Source of the DNA: an uncultured Candidatus Saccharibacteria bacterium
GTDB taxonomy: Bacteria; Patescibacteriota; Saccharimonadia; Saccharimonadales; Saccharimonadaceae
Direction: 5' to 3'
DNA length: 64,000 bases
Assembly (NCBI GenBank): GCA_937859515.1
Contig: CALMAK010000005.1
Coordinates: 1 to 64,000 of the forward strand
The notes beneath the pieces are model-generated. The model had not been told where the DNA came from. It made no database searches and saw only the letters and a list, made by a program, of their open reading frames with translations. This document shows, piece after piece, positions 8,553-16,824 of this stretch (the first letter of the stretch is position 1; the number at the start of each line of letters is the position of its first letter). Position numbers and translations under genes: made by a program.

Positions 8553-8669
8553 TTAACCCTGCCTTTGCTTATTCTTAGGTTTTTTCTTGTTGATGACACG
8601 AAGGCGGCCTTTACGGCGGACCAACTGGTCATCAGGACTGATTTTTTTTACGCTCGCACGAACTTTCAT
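8553..8669 (-). CDS. rpmJ: 50S ribosomal protein L36, zinc-free form
   Basis: This 38-codon gene starts [10 protein letters not shown] and ends NKQRQG, which fixes it as L36, between infA and rpsM as in most bacteria. The four zinc ligands of the classic protein (Cys11, Cys14, Cys27, His33) are Ser, Asp, Asn and Asn here, so it is a C-minus L36 that cannot bind zinc. It sits in the 50S near helices of 23S rRNA domains II, V and VI. GAGG lies just upstream of the ATG. Confidence 0.95.
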   Translation of the reverse strand: MKVRASVKKISPDDQLVRRKGRLRVINKKKPKNKQRQG

Positions 8670-8698
8670 GAGCCTCTTAAAAATCCTTTCCGTTAAAA

Positions 8699-8923
8699 TT
8701 AATCTCGTAGGCGGAAGCTGATTCGTCCCTTTGTCAGATCGTAAGGGGTTAGCTCAACTTCAACCTTATCGCCCGGTACCAAACGAATGTAATGCTTGCG
8801 CATCTTACCGCTTATGTGGGCAATAATCGTATGACCGTTCTCCAGTTCGACCTTAAATTGAGTATTAGGCAGTGCTTCCACTACCTTTCCTTGCAACTTG
8901 ATCACTTCCTTTTGACTAGCCAT
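8699..8923 (-). CDS. infA: Translation initiation factor IF-1
   Basis: IF-1 is a 74-residue OB-fold protein that occupies the A site during initiation. [16 protein letters not shown], the [10 protein letters not shown] stretch and the GRISFR end are diagnostic. ATG 8923 is chosen from family length; there is no clear Shine-Dalgarno sequence, and a -10 lies only 15 bases upstream, so the leader is very short. It opens the operon that runs to rpsI. Confidence 0.95.
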   Translation of the reverse strand: MASQKEVIKLQGKVVEALPNTQFKVELENGHTIIAHISGKMRKHYIRLVPGDKVEVELTPYDLTKGRISFRLRD

Positions 8924-8938
8924 AGATATCAATTGCTG

Positions 8939-8967
8939 ATTATACAGCATGTTTTGTTCTGGCACAA
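8939..8967 (-). promoter_or_regulatory. Promoter of the infA-rpsI operon
   Basis: TATAAT (8939-8944) is preceded 17 bases upstream by TTGTGC (8962-8967). The predicted start is about 8 bases before the infA ATG. It explains expression of infA independent of the sortase gene upstream. Confidence 0.6.
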
Positions 8968-9063
8968 GAGTAATTAAGAGATTTACTTCACGTCCATGAC
9001 AACCGTGAAACAAACTAATATCCCCATTGTACCAAGCACGACCGATACGTCAAGAATGAACAG

Positions 9064-9753
9064 CTAGTCTTCAACAAGGACTGCGCGCAGCATAATACGT
9101 CGATCAAATTGCTTGAACCGTGGTACCCACTTGCCATCACAGGTGATAAGATTGAGGCCTTCTTTACCAGCCTCAACTGGCTGCATCATCATTTTCATGC
9201 CAGTATCATTGACCTCTTCCAGAGGCATACTTTGATTCTCGCGCACCTCATAACGAAACTTTTCACCATCGCCACGCTCGATCAAGATAATATCACCCTT
9301 CTTCAGTGTGCCGAGTTTTGCAAATACCCCATCACGCGTGATACCACCATTATGCGCATTAATTAATACAACGCCACCACTACCTGGTGTGGCACTTTTG
9401 TCATACCACGCTGCATCACTAATATTTGCCGGAGACTTCAACATATTATTCGCATCAACGCCCATTGCAAAGGTACGTGTCTGCTTGACACCAAGAATTG
9501 GAATAGATACATACCGTGGTTGCAACGGCAACACGGTGTGATTATCAACAAGTTCCGCAGTTACCTCAGACTCGTCAACGTCAGGATCTGCCATAACGAA
9601 TGCCGGAAATGTCACCGGTAAATCATCACCAAACATATACCATCGATAGGTAAACCAGCCAGTTACAACTAATACTACCAGTAAAATGCCACTTGCTACC
9701 CACTGCCACCAACTTCGTTGGCTGCGAGTCGAGTGCTTAACGTCGAGCGCCAC
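9064..9753 (-). CDS. Sortase (class E/F-like transpeptidase)
   Basis: This 229-residue protein has an N-terminal membrane anchor (about residues 18-36) and an extracellular sortase barrel. The catalytic triad is visible: His in NAHNG (about residue 133), Cys in LITCDG (about residue 205) and Arg in FDRRIMLR near the end. Sortases attach LPXTG-type substrates to the cell wall or polymerise pilins; no substrate with a sorting signal is in the window. It lies 12 bases after secY and is probably co-transcribed with it, in the place where adk and map are found in many bacteria. The class is uncertain. Confidence 0.85.
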   Translation of the reverse strand: MALDVKHSTRSQRSWWQWVASGILLVVLVVTGWFTYRWYMFGDDLPVTFPAFVMADPDVDESEVTAELVDNHTVLPLQPRYVSIPILGVKQTRTFAMGVDANNMLKSPANISDAAWYDKSATPGSGGVVLINAHNGGITRDGVFAKLGTLKKGDIILIERGDGEKFRYEVRENQSMPLEEVNDTGMKMMMQPVEAGKEGLNLITCDGKWVPRFKQFDRRIMLRAVLVED

Positions 9754-9765
9754 CCTGCATCCTGC

Positions 9766-11178
9766 CTATTTATAGTCGTCGTACGTCACCATCAACGCAC
9801 GTGAGTTAACCTGACGCAGCGCTTCGATCGCAACAGACACAACAATTAATAACCCCGTTCCACCAATTGCAAGATTACTATTGGACACTCCTGCAAAGTT
9901 ATACAGCAGATATTCACCAGCAAATGGCATCACCGCGATAAGACCCAGCACTGTTGCGCCAAAAAGATTTAATCGATTCACTGTGCGCGAGAGATACTTC
10001 TCAGTCTGAGCACCAGGACGAACACCTTCGATAAATCCGCCTTGCTTTTGCAAGTTTTCTGAAATTTCGTTGCTGTTAAATACGATACCCGTGTAGAAAT
10101 AAGTAAATAGTATAACCAGCGCAAAGTACGCAACTGGATAGATGAATGCCTCAGCGGTCGTACCAGTAAACTCACCTGGGTTTGGTGCTTGGAACCACGC
10201 AATCAAGTTATTTGCCAACACTACCAACGCCTCGTTACCCGTCGCCAGCATCACTTGCCCAATAAATGCAGGCAGTGATAGGAATGACACTGCAAAGATG
10301 ACCGGAATCACACCTGCGGCGATCAACTTAATCGGCAAGATACTCTTTACGCCGCCATAGTTACTGTTGCCCTGCACGCGTTTGGCGTAATTAATAGTTA
10401 CCACGCGCTGTGCCTCATTGATTTTTACCAGTATATACAACACTGCTAACGACACGGTCGCCATAAAGAATATCACCCAGAACGCCAACGGGTTGACCGG
10501 AAGTGTAAACCAGCCAAAGACACTCATGCCGCCCTGAGTAGTATCAACCAGTGATGCACCCAGTGTTGAAAGTGTCTGCGGTAGCTGACTAATAATACCA
10601 GCAAAGATCATGAGGCTAATACCATTACCGACACCTTGTTCGGTAATCAACTCACCCAGCCACATCAAAATCATGGCACCAGCGGTCATCGCTGCGACAG
10701 CAACCGTCCATTCACCCAGTGTTGGATCAGTAAGAACGGTGGTATTGCCGGCGAGGACCGACTCGCGCAGGATATAAATAAACGCAATCGACTGAATAAT
10801 CGCCAACGGAAGACTGATGATACGGGTCCATTGATTAATCTTGCGGCGACCTGACTCACCGTCCTTGTGCAGTTCTTCGAGTTTTGGCACCGCTTTTGTG
10901 AGAAGCTGGGTGATGATACTGGCCGTAATGAACGGGCTGAGACCAACAAGAACGATAGAAAAGCTGGCCAGTGCACCACCAGACAACAGATTCAGGAATC
11001 CACCAAAGTCTGTTCCCCCAACGATACTGTTAATGACCTCTCGCAGCTGCGTCGGCTCCGCAAGTGGCACAGGAATGTGCGCCAAAAGACGGTACGCCAC
11101 AATAATGCCAAGAACGATCAACAGGCGCTTTTGCATATCCCTATTTTTAAACGATTTAAAGATTGTTTTCCAGTTCAT
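9766..11178 (-). CDS. secY: Protein translocase subunit SecY
   Basis: SecY (470 residues) forms the protein-conducting channel in the cytoplasmic membrane. About ten hydrophobic segments are visible, and conserved stretches such as LLSGGALASFSIVLVGLSPFITASIITQLL and GVGNGISL identify it (quoted in part). The start MNWKTIFKSFKNRDMQKR has the usual basic cytoplasmic N-terminus. It is separated from rplO by the pilin-RCC1 gene and has its own candidate promoter, so the spc operon is broken here. The sortase gene follows. Confidence 0.96.
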   Translation of the reverse strand: MNWKTIFKSFKNRDMQKRLLIVLGIIVAYRLLAHIPVPLAEPTQLREVINSIVGGTDFGGFLNLLSGGALASFSIVLVGLSPFITASIITQLLTKAVPKLEELHKDGESGRRKINQWTRIISLPLAIIQSIAFIYILRESVLAGNTTVLTDPTLGEWTVAVAAMTAGAMILMWLGELITEQGVGNGISLMIFAGIISQLPQTLSTLGASLVDTTQGGMSVFGWFTLPVNPLAFWVIFFMATVSLAVLYILVKINEAQRVVTINYAKRVQGNSNYGGVKSILPIKLIAAGVIPVIFAVSFLSLPAFIGQVMLATGNEALVVLANNLIAWFQAPNPGEFTGTTAEAFIYPVAYFALVILFTYFYTGIVFNSNEISENLQKQGGFIEGVRPGAQTEKYLSRTVNRLNLFGATVLGLIAVMPFAGEYLLYNFAGVSNSNLAIGGTGLLIVVSVAIEALRQVNSRALMVTYDDYK

Positions 11179-11239
11179 ATCAGTCTTTTCTGCCCTATTC
11201 CTTTGTTATATTTATCGCTAATGCGAACATACTTACTAT

Positions 11240-11245
11240 ATTATA
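11240..11245 (-). promoter_or_regulatory. Candidate secY -10 element
   Basis: TATAAT about 60 bases before the secY ATG; no convincing -35 was found. It would give a leader of about 55 bases. A weaker TATAAC lies nearer to the gene. Confidence 0.35.
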
Positions 11246-11345
11246 CTACAAACGCCTTATCCTCCTACACTCTATTCAAGAAGATCGCAAAAAATCATTT
11301 ATGTATATCATACTAACAGCCTAGATAGCATAGCCGTAACAAACT

Positions 11346-12917
11346 CTAAGGATACATCACCTGTGTCAACGCCTGCACCGTTGAGCCCCACTGATATAAA
11401 TTACCTTTTGTATCAAGTGCGTACGCGTAACCGCCGTTTGCATAGCCTCCAAGTGAAATTTTGCGGATCGAGGCTCCTGCAGGCAATAAGCCACCGATTG
11501 GCACTTCAACTGGAACGGTAGAGTTACTAGATGATCCGTTTCCCAACTTGTCACTCCACCCCCAGCAGTAAATCTTTTTAGATGAAGTTAGGGCACAGCC
11601 GTTATAAGATCCGGCTGCCACTCCTATGAGCGTCTCCCCTACATCCTGAACGAGGGTTGGCTGGTAACTAGCAGATGTCGATCCACCACCCTTTTGCCCA
11701 TTCGAGCCACTCCCCCAACAATACGCACGACCGTTATCAGATGAAAGTGCGCACACATGTCCACTACCAACAGAAACTTCACTAATAGATCTACCTGACA
11801 TCGCTCCTGTTGAGACACTTACGGGACGCGACACACCCCAACCGCCATCGACATCATTGCTACTTGATGGTGCTCCAGCAGCACCCCACGCATAATTCTG
11901 CCCCCAGCAATATACCCAATTATCTGAAGCTACCACACATGTAGTTCCCGTAGCCGTATACGGACCAACCCCGGCTGATAGTTTGCGCAATGTCTTTCCC
12001 GATAACGCGCCGCTCGCCACAACCGCACTTGGGCTATTAGAGTCAGCATCAGTTCCGTTCCCAAGTTGGCCATGATTGTTTGCACCCCAACAATACGCAC
12101 GATCATCATTTGAAATTGCGCAGCTGTAATAAAAGCCAACACTCACATCCTTTACGTCGCCCTGTGGCATGTCACCTGATGACACTTTAACCGGAACTGC
12201 GCTATCAACTGTTGAACCATTCCCAAGCTGGCCGCGACCATTCCTGCCCCAACAATATAGATCTGAGTTACTTGTGATTGCACACGCATGATCATACCCA
12301 GCAGAAACCTTTTTTACCTTATCACCTCCTATCAGACCAGTTCCACCAACAGGCTTAGGGGCTAGGGGCTGACTTAGCGATGTACAGAATACTGTATTTG
12401 CACGAGAGACAGCGCACATAGGCATAAGCCCCGCACCAACAGACATGTCTCTCCATGTTACGATAGTGCCTGATGCTCCGTTGTCGATAATCTCTTCACC
12501 AAACGCACATGTCCCTCTCTTCGGCTCTTTATTGCCATTCTCCGTATTCAAGAACATCGTGATTGATGGTCGCGCCTTGCTGACAGCATCAATACAATAC
12601 GTCTTATCATCACCCTCGTAGTATGTCAGCGTAACATTATCACTTTGCACAAAAATGCTCTTGGTTGTACTATTTCCATCAAAAGTGGCGCCGTCTGCAA
12701 GGGCTGGATATCCGTTGCTCCAGTTCTTTGCGCTTTCCATGGCAGCATAGACACCTTTTAGGTCATTTTTTAATTCAGTCTGCGCCACATTATCTCGCCA
12801 TGCACCGAAGGCAAAAATAGACAATGCCGCCAGGATACCTACAATGAGAATAACAACCGCTAATTCAATAATGGTAAACCCGGGTGATTTGTACGTATTT
12901 GGCAAGCTTCTATTCAT
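11346..12917 (-). CDS. Type IV pilin-like protein fused to a seven-repeat RCC1 propeller
   Basis: From ATG 12917 the 523-residue protein begins with a prepilin leader cut after KSPG, then FTIIELAVVILIVGILAALS, with Glu at position 5 of the mature part: a class III prepilin peptidase substrate that can be built into a type IV pilus. After a pilin-like region to about residue 165 come seven RCC1-type repeats (V.AG...CA......YCWG...GQLGNG), enough for a full seven-bladed beta-propeller. Six repeats carry a Cys pair spaced 9 or 10 residues apart (as in CAITSNSDLYC), suggesting one disulfide per blade; the seventh has none. It is probably an exposed adhesin or tip pilin. It lies between secY and rplO, after the rplO terminator. 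An upstream ATG at 12965 is less likely. Confidence 0.85.
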   Translation of the reverse strand: MNRSLPNTYKSPGFTIIELAVVILIVGILAALSIFAFGAWRDNVAQTELKNDLKGVYAAMESAKNWSNGYPALADGATFDGNSTTKSIFVQSDNVTLTYYEGDDKTYCIDAVSKARPSITMFLNTENGNKEPKRGTCAFGEEIIDNGASGTIVTWRDMSVGAGLMPMCAVSRANTVFCTSLSQPLAPKPVGGTGLIGGDKVKKVSAGYDHACAITSNSDLYCWGRNGRGQLGNGSTVDSAVPVKVSSGDMPQGDVKDVSVGFYYSCAISNDDRAYCWGANNHGQLGNGTDADSNSPSAVVASGALSGKTLRKLSAGVGPYTATGTTCVVASDNWVYCWGQNYAWGAAGAPSSSNDVDGGWGVSRPVSVSTGAMSGRSISEVSVGSGHVCALSSDNGRAYCWGSGSNGQKGGGSTSASYQPTLVQDVGETLIGVAAGSYNGCALTSSKKIYCWGWSDKLGNGSSSNSTVPVEVPIGGLLPAGASIRKISLGGYANGGYAYALDTKGNLYQWGSTVQALTQVMYP

Positions 12918-12944
12918 AAGTATAAGCTTATTAGATGTCTCAGC

Positions 12945-12981
12945 AAAAAGCAAACGCTCCGTCACGAAGATCGGAGCGTTT
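12945..12981 (-). terminator. Terminator of the rplF-rplO operon
   Basis: Perfect 10-bp stem AAACGCTCCG/CGGAGCGTTT with a 10-base loop, followed on the minus strand by TTGCTTTTTG. It lies 23 bases after rplO and insulates the pilin gene. Confidence 0.85.
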
Positions 12982-13004
12982 ATCGCAAGTATCGTGACAT
13001 ACGA

Positions 13005-13484
13005 CTACTTATCGACTTTTTCAGCCTCTTTGCTACTTTGCTTGATAGGTGTCGCGACCTTCTCGAAGGTACCACCTGCTTTTTTGATAGCTTCCTGTAC
13101 ACTCTTTGATGCGCCTTGCACCTTCAGGTCAACCTTTTCAGTCAACTCGCCACGTGCGATTACCTTTACCGTATGGAAAGGTGTTGCAATCAGACCAGCT
13201 TCGAACAAGGTGAAGTTGTCGGCCAACTTTCCCTTGAACACATTGAGATGATCAACGTAAACAACTTGCGCAGGCGTACGAAGGCTCTTGAAACCGCGGT
13301 TCTTTGGGATAGCTTGTGCGAGTGGGCGCTGACCACCCTGGAACATCGCACGAAGTTTCTTACCAGTACGAGAGTTCTGACCCTTCGTACCACGACCCGC
13401 CGTTTTACCGCCGCCCGCAGAAATACCACGACCAACGCGTTTGCGGTCTTTGTTGGCGCTAATTTGGAGTTCATTGTATTTCAT
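13005..13484 (-). CDS. rplO: 50S ribosomal protein L15
   Basis: L15 (159 residues) is a late-assembly 50S protein. The glycine-rich N-terminal RNA-binding arm (GRGISAGGGKTAGRGTKGQ) is diagnostic. It directly follows rpsE with a one-base overlap; the rpmD (uL30) gene that lies between them in most bacteria is absent. It is the last gene of the rplF operon. Confidence 0.97.
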   Translation of the reverse strand: MKYNELQISANKDRKRVGRGISAGGGKTAGRGTKGQNSRTGKKLRAMFQGGQRPLAQAIPKNRGFKSLRTPAQVVYVDHLNVFKGKLADNFTLFEAGLIATPFHTVKVIARGELTEKVDLKVQGASKSVQEAIKKAGGTFEKVATPIKQSSKEAEKVDK

Positions 13485-14071
13485 TACTTGTCCTCCTTCT
13501 TAGCAGCTGGCTTCTTTGACGCCTTTTTCTCAGATTTTAGCCACTGGTCACGTGGGACCAGACTACGGAGGGCCTCGATGGTTGCATAGGCGATATTCAC
13601 CTTGTTTGTCGAACCAAGACTCTTTGAAAGCATATTGCGGATACCCGTTACACCAATCACTTGACGAACAACACCGCCGGCGATAATACCGGTACCAGGT
13701 GCAGCAGGCTTGATAAGTACGCGTGCACCAGTGAACTTCACTTCAGCGTCATGCGGAATAGTATCACCCTGCAGAGGAATAGTAATGAGATGCTTTTTTG
13801 CAACATCAGTTGCCTTGGCGACTGCAGTTTGAACGTCTGCACCCTTAGCAACACCTACACCAACCTTATCTTTGTGATTACCAACAACAACCAGTGCCTT
13901 AAAGCGGAAACGACGTCCACCCTTTACAACACGAGCAACACGGTCAATGTTAATTACGATTTCCTCAAATTCCTTTGGCTCAGCGGGTGCCTGATCGCGG
14001 CGGTTGTCGCGACGCGGTCCGCGTGGGGCGCGAGAGTTAGTCTGAGGAGCTGTAGCATTTTGTTCAGCCAT
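13484..14071 (-). CDS. rpsE: 30S ribosomal protein S5
   Basis: S5 (195 residues) has the double-stranded RNA-binding-like N-terminal domain (VVKGGRRFRFKALVVVGNH, about residues 48-66) and the C-terminal domain that takes part in decoding accuracy. A basic N-terminal extension of about 35 residues rich in Arg, Pro and Asn precedes the usual start, and a Lys/Ala-rich tail follows. Such low-complexity ends are unusual in length for S5 but occur in several CPR ribosomal proteins. Confidence 0.97.
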   Translation of the reverse strand: MAEQNATAPQTNSRAPRGPRRDNRRDQAPAEPKEFEEIVINIDRVARVVKGGRRFRFKALVVVGNHKDKVGVGVAKGADVQTAVAKATDVAKKHLITIPLQGDTIPHDAEVKFTGARVLIKPAAPGTGIIAGGVVRQVIGVTGIRNMLSKSLGSTNKVNIAYATIEALRSLVPRDQWLKSEKKASKKPAAKKEDK

Positions 14072-14073
14072 GA

Positions 14074-14427
14074 TTAAAACTCCAATCCTTCCTTACGAGC
14101 AGCATCAGCAAGTGCAGCAAGACGACCAGCGTACTGGCGGCCATTGCGGTCAAACACAACTGTCGTAATCTTTGCTTTTTTAGCCTTCTTGGCAATATCT
14201 GTACCAACAAATGCAGCTAATTCAGTTTTTGTACCGGTCTTTTTTGCACCAACGGTGGTACTGGCAACCAATGTATGCTGCCGTGTGTCATCAATAATTT
14301 GCGCACTAACATGTACGTTACTGATCGTCACCGTTAGGCGTGGGCGCTCGGCAGTACCGGTCACCTTTGCGCGAACACGGTTCTTGCGTAGTGTCTTATT
14401 GAGGCTCTTCTTATCAAGACTACTCAT
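14074..14427 (-). CDS. rplR: 50S ribosomal protein L18
   Basis: L18 (117 residues) binds 5S rRNA. The RNRVRAKVTGTAERPRLTV opening and the C-terminal ADAARKEGLEF are typical. Gene order rplF-rplR-rpsE matches the spc operon. Confidence 0.97.
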   Translation of the reverse strand: MSSLDKKSLNKTLRKNRVRAKVTGTAERPRLTVTISNVHVSAQIIDDTRQHTLVASTTVGAKKTGTKTELAAFVGTDIAKKAKKAKITTVVFDRNGRQYAGRLAALADAARKEGLEF

Positions 14428-14429
14428 GA

Positions 14430-14963
14430 TTACTTACCAGCCTTTCCTGCCTTGCGAAGAATAACTTCGTCAGCATACTTAATACCCTTACCCTTATATG
14501 GTTCAGGTTTCTTTAGTGAGCGAATTTCAGCAGCCGTCTGACCAACAGCCTGCTTATCAATGCCGCTGACGATAATCGTCATCTTGTCATTAGTCACAGC
14601 TACACCTTCTGGTGCCTTGTATTTAACCTCGTGACTAAAACCGAGACTCATAGTGAGCTCGTTGTTGCTGGATGCAACACGAAAACCAACACCATTTACT
14701 TCAAGCTTCTTCTCAAAGCCCTTTGTTATTCCTTCAACAGCATTTGCAAGAAGCGCACGCTGCAAGCCATGTTGTGCCTTTGCAATACGCTCATCGTCCT
14801 TACGCGTCACGATTGCTTGTGTACCTTCGAGGGTAACCGTCACGTCGCTCAGATGTGGTACAGTCAGTTCGCCCTTAGCGCCCTTTACTGTAATAACATC
14901 TTCGCCAACCGTGATTGTCACACCTGCGGGTACGTCAATTGGTAGTTTTCCGATTCGACTCAT
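14430..14963 (-). CDS. rplF: 50S ribosomal protein L6
   Basis: L6 (177 residues) lies near the sarcin-ricin loop. MSRIGKLPIDVPAGV and the C-terminal KKPEPYKGKGIKY motif are diagnostic. In bacteria it normally follows rpsH directly; here rpsH is 6.7 kb upstream and rplF has its own promoter, so it starts a separate operon. Confidence 0.97.
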   Translation of the reverse strand: MSRIGKLPIDVPAGVTITVGEDVITVKGAKGELTVPHLSDVTVTLEGTQAIVTRKDDERIAKAQHGLQRALLANAVEGITKGFEKKLEVNGVGFRVASSNNELTMSLGFSHEVKYKAPEGVAVTNDKMTIIVSGIDKQAVGQTAAEIRSLKKPEPYKGKGIKYADEVILRKAGKAGK

Positions 14964-15074
14964 GTCTTACCTTTCGTTATGTCGCGAGCAAGCCATGGTT
15001 GATCGGGCTTCGCGCCCACCAGTGGACACTGCGCAAAATCTCCGTGATTTCACTCGCAATTTATTATCTTGACA

Positions 15075-15103
15075 ATGATACCACAGATACATACCCATTT
15101 CAA
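15075..15103 (-). promoter_or_regulatory. Promoter of the rplF-rplO operon
   Basis: TTGAAA (15098-15103), a 17-base spacer and TATCAT (15075-15080), preceded by TGG as an extended -10. It predicts a leader of about 105 bases that contains small hairpins such as GGGC-GCGAA-GCCC. It lies inside the end of the next gene upstream and explains how rplF is expressed after separation from rpsH. Confidence 0.75.
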
Positions 15104-15124
15104 GCTGTTATCCGCAAGTTTCGC

Positions 15125-15763
15125 CTACTTCCTGAACTTAGACACAATCACTAATGCCACTGCACTTGCAACTGCAATACGTGCCGCCTCAGTAGAAATG
15201 CGTTTCATTGCGACTTTCATCCTGTGACCAGGCGACTCGAGCTTGTCATCAACAAGCTGTGCCATCGCCTCATCATCAGAGGTAAGCACTTCGTTAAGAT
15301 GTGACATAGCGTGTGCCACAAAGGCTTCATGGTCGTCATCACCAACTCCTGGCGCATCATGTTCACCTAACTCAAGACAGCCGACTAATGTATGACGCAT
15401 ATTCTGAGTGACCTCCGGTGTCATTGCTTGTTCGTCAGTATATTCGGCTAATAGATCATCATGCTTTTTTGAGGTGTCAATTATCAATGTACTCACAATC
15501 TCGATATTTGCAGCACGCTGGTTGTCATTAGCCGCATTACTCATGTCGTCACCAAGTCCTACAAGCACCGTTTCAAAATTATCAATCATTTGCGTACGAG
15601 CCCTATTAATAGCACGGTACCGCGCATCTGTTGGATTTTCAAGATACCGCGCATACATGATGAGCAAAAGCGCATCGCTCGCGTCATACTCTCGAATCAA
15701 GTCAACAAAATCACGAGGCGTATCCTCAGGTGCATCAAATTTCTCAGGCTGCGGAGATGTCAT
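15125..15763 (-). CDS. Hypothetical tail-anchored protein
   Basis: This 212-residue protein is not recognised. It is acidic and mostly helical, and ends in an amphipathic then hydrophobic segment (about residues 192-208, ARIAVASAVALVIVSKF) followed by Arg-Lys, the pattern of a C-terminal membrane anchor with the bulk of the protein in the cytoplasm. It lies between rplF and the histidine phosphatase gene, inside the region that splits the spc operon. No catalytic motif was seen. Confidence 0.65.
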   Translation of the reverse strand: MTSPQPEKFDAPEDTPRDFVDLIREYDASDALLLIMYARYLENPTDARYRAINRARTQMIDNFETVLVGLGDDMSNAANDNQRAANIEIVSTLIIDTSKKHDDLLAEYTDEQAMTPEVTQNMRHTLVGCLELGEHDAPGVGDDDHEAFVAHAMSHLNEVLTSDDEAMAQLVDDKLESPGHRMKVAMKRISTEAARIAVASAVALVIVSKFRK

Positions 15764-15844
15764 TCTGTTATTATTTTATATCCATCCCCTGTTGGCAAGC
15801 ATAGACGGCTTCAAACCTCGTCCACTCACGATTGCCCAAATACC

Positions 15845-16696
15845 CTAGTCCTCAGCATCAAGATAGCGCGGAAACTGATTAACGCGAGCAGCCAAATCTA
15901 CGCCGCTAAACCGACGGTTATTTGCAAGATCTTGCCACTGGCCACCATATGGGGATTCGTCGGGCGCGTCAGGATAGACAAACCTCATCCACTGCAGCCG
16001 TGAACTAATATGCTCGGGATCTTCCGGATCGACACGGCTATAGTGCAGTGCTGAACAGTTCCGTATCTTCTGGTCAGGGTCGCTGTCAAGCGCCAGCCAT
16101 TCTTCAGGCAACATTCGTTCAAGATCAAACCGTGCCACCCACATTAATTCTCCATGCGTGACCGCTAGGACGCGCTGGCCGCTGGCTTCACGGTGCAGCG
16201 TATCAACATAATCGCGCCATCGTAGTAGCACATCAGTTGCCAGTGCCTCACCGCCATCTTTGGCCGTATATAACGGATCAACTTCTTGTCGTTCGACTGT
16301 TCGTGCAAACGCATCCTTTTGTTCTTCGCGCGATGCCGCCCCAAAGATACCCCAACTACGCTCGACCAATCGCTTGTCGTACATCCATCCTTGTGTCGCC
16401 CGACCGCCAAGATAAAGTGCTGTCTCGGTCGTGCGCACAAAGTGCGAGACGTATTTTTTATCAAATACCTCGTCTATCGGGCCACCGAACTCTGACTCCA
16501 ACCATGCCCCGGTCATCTGTGCCTGCACAATGCCGCGCTGGGCCAATCGCTGCTGCCAATCGGCTCGCTGCATAACCTGCTGTTCCGCCTCAGTCTTTAC
16601 CTTCGATTTTTGCGCAACATTTGCCTCAGATAGACCATGCCGGACTAGCACTAAATCATTCGGCATACCGCGTGTCACCTCAGGGCTTGTCTTCAT
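15845..16696 (-). CDS. Histidine phosphatase superfamily protein (phosphoglycerate mutase-like)
   Basis: This 283-residue protein carries the superfamily signature LVRHG (phospho-acceptor His20) with Asn following at SEAN, and a second histidine in VTHGELM (about residue 183). The family includes mutases and phosphatases acting on sugar phosphates, nucleotides or proteins; the 283-residue length and several insertions do not match classic dPGM, so a phosphatase is more likely. The ATG at 16696 is preceded by TACGAT exactly 6 bases upstream, so the mRNA is probably leaderless. It is divergent from the MazG-like gene. Confidence 0.8.
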   Translation of the reverse strand: MKTSPEVTRGMPNDLVLVRHGLSEANVAQKSKVKTEAEQQVMQRADWQQRLAQRGIVQAQMTGAWLESEFGGPIDEVFDKKYVSHFVRTTETALYLGGRATQGWMYDKRLVERSWGIFGAASREEQKDAFARTVERQEVDPLYTAKDGGEALATDVLLRWRDYVDTLHREASGQRVLAVTHGELMWVARFDLERMLPEEWLALDSDPDQKIRNCSALHYSRVDPEDPEHISSRLQWMRFVYPDAPDESPYGGQWQDLANNRRFSGVDLAARVNQFPRYLDAED

Positions 16697-16702
16697 AACC
16701 TT

Positions 16703-16732
16703 ATCGTACGCAATTTCTTAGGGGCAATGCAA
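16703..16732 (-). promoter_or_regulatory. Leaderless-type promoter of the histidine phosphatase gene
   Basis: TTGCAT (16727-16732), an 18-base spacer and TACGAT (16703-16708); the ATG begins 6 bases after the -10, at the expected transcription start. Confidence 0.65.
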
Positions 16733-16796
16733 ACATAGGCATCATGATTCGGTATTTTATCATAAAAATCAAACTTCTACCTCTGACGGATGCCTG

Positions 16797-16819
16797 TGCT
16801 ACACTAGAATAAAAGGAGG
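16797..16819 (+). promoter_or_regulatory. Extended -10 promoter and ribosome binding site of the MazG-like gene
   Basis: TGCTACACT forms an extended -10 (hexamer 16800-16805), with no good -35; AAAAGGAGG follows 5 bases before the ATG at 16825. It drives the two-gene plus-strand unit. Confidence 0.6.
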
Positions 16820-16824
16820 CCCTT

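Noticed and set aside
12917-12940. Leaderless promoter for the pilin-RCC1 gene (TATACT near 12920)
   Set aside because: The hexamer lies only one base before the ATG, so it cannot give an mRNA that includes the start codon.
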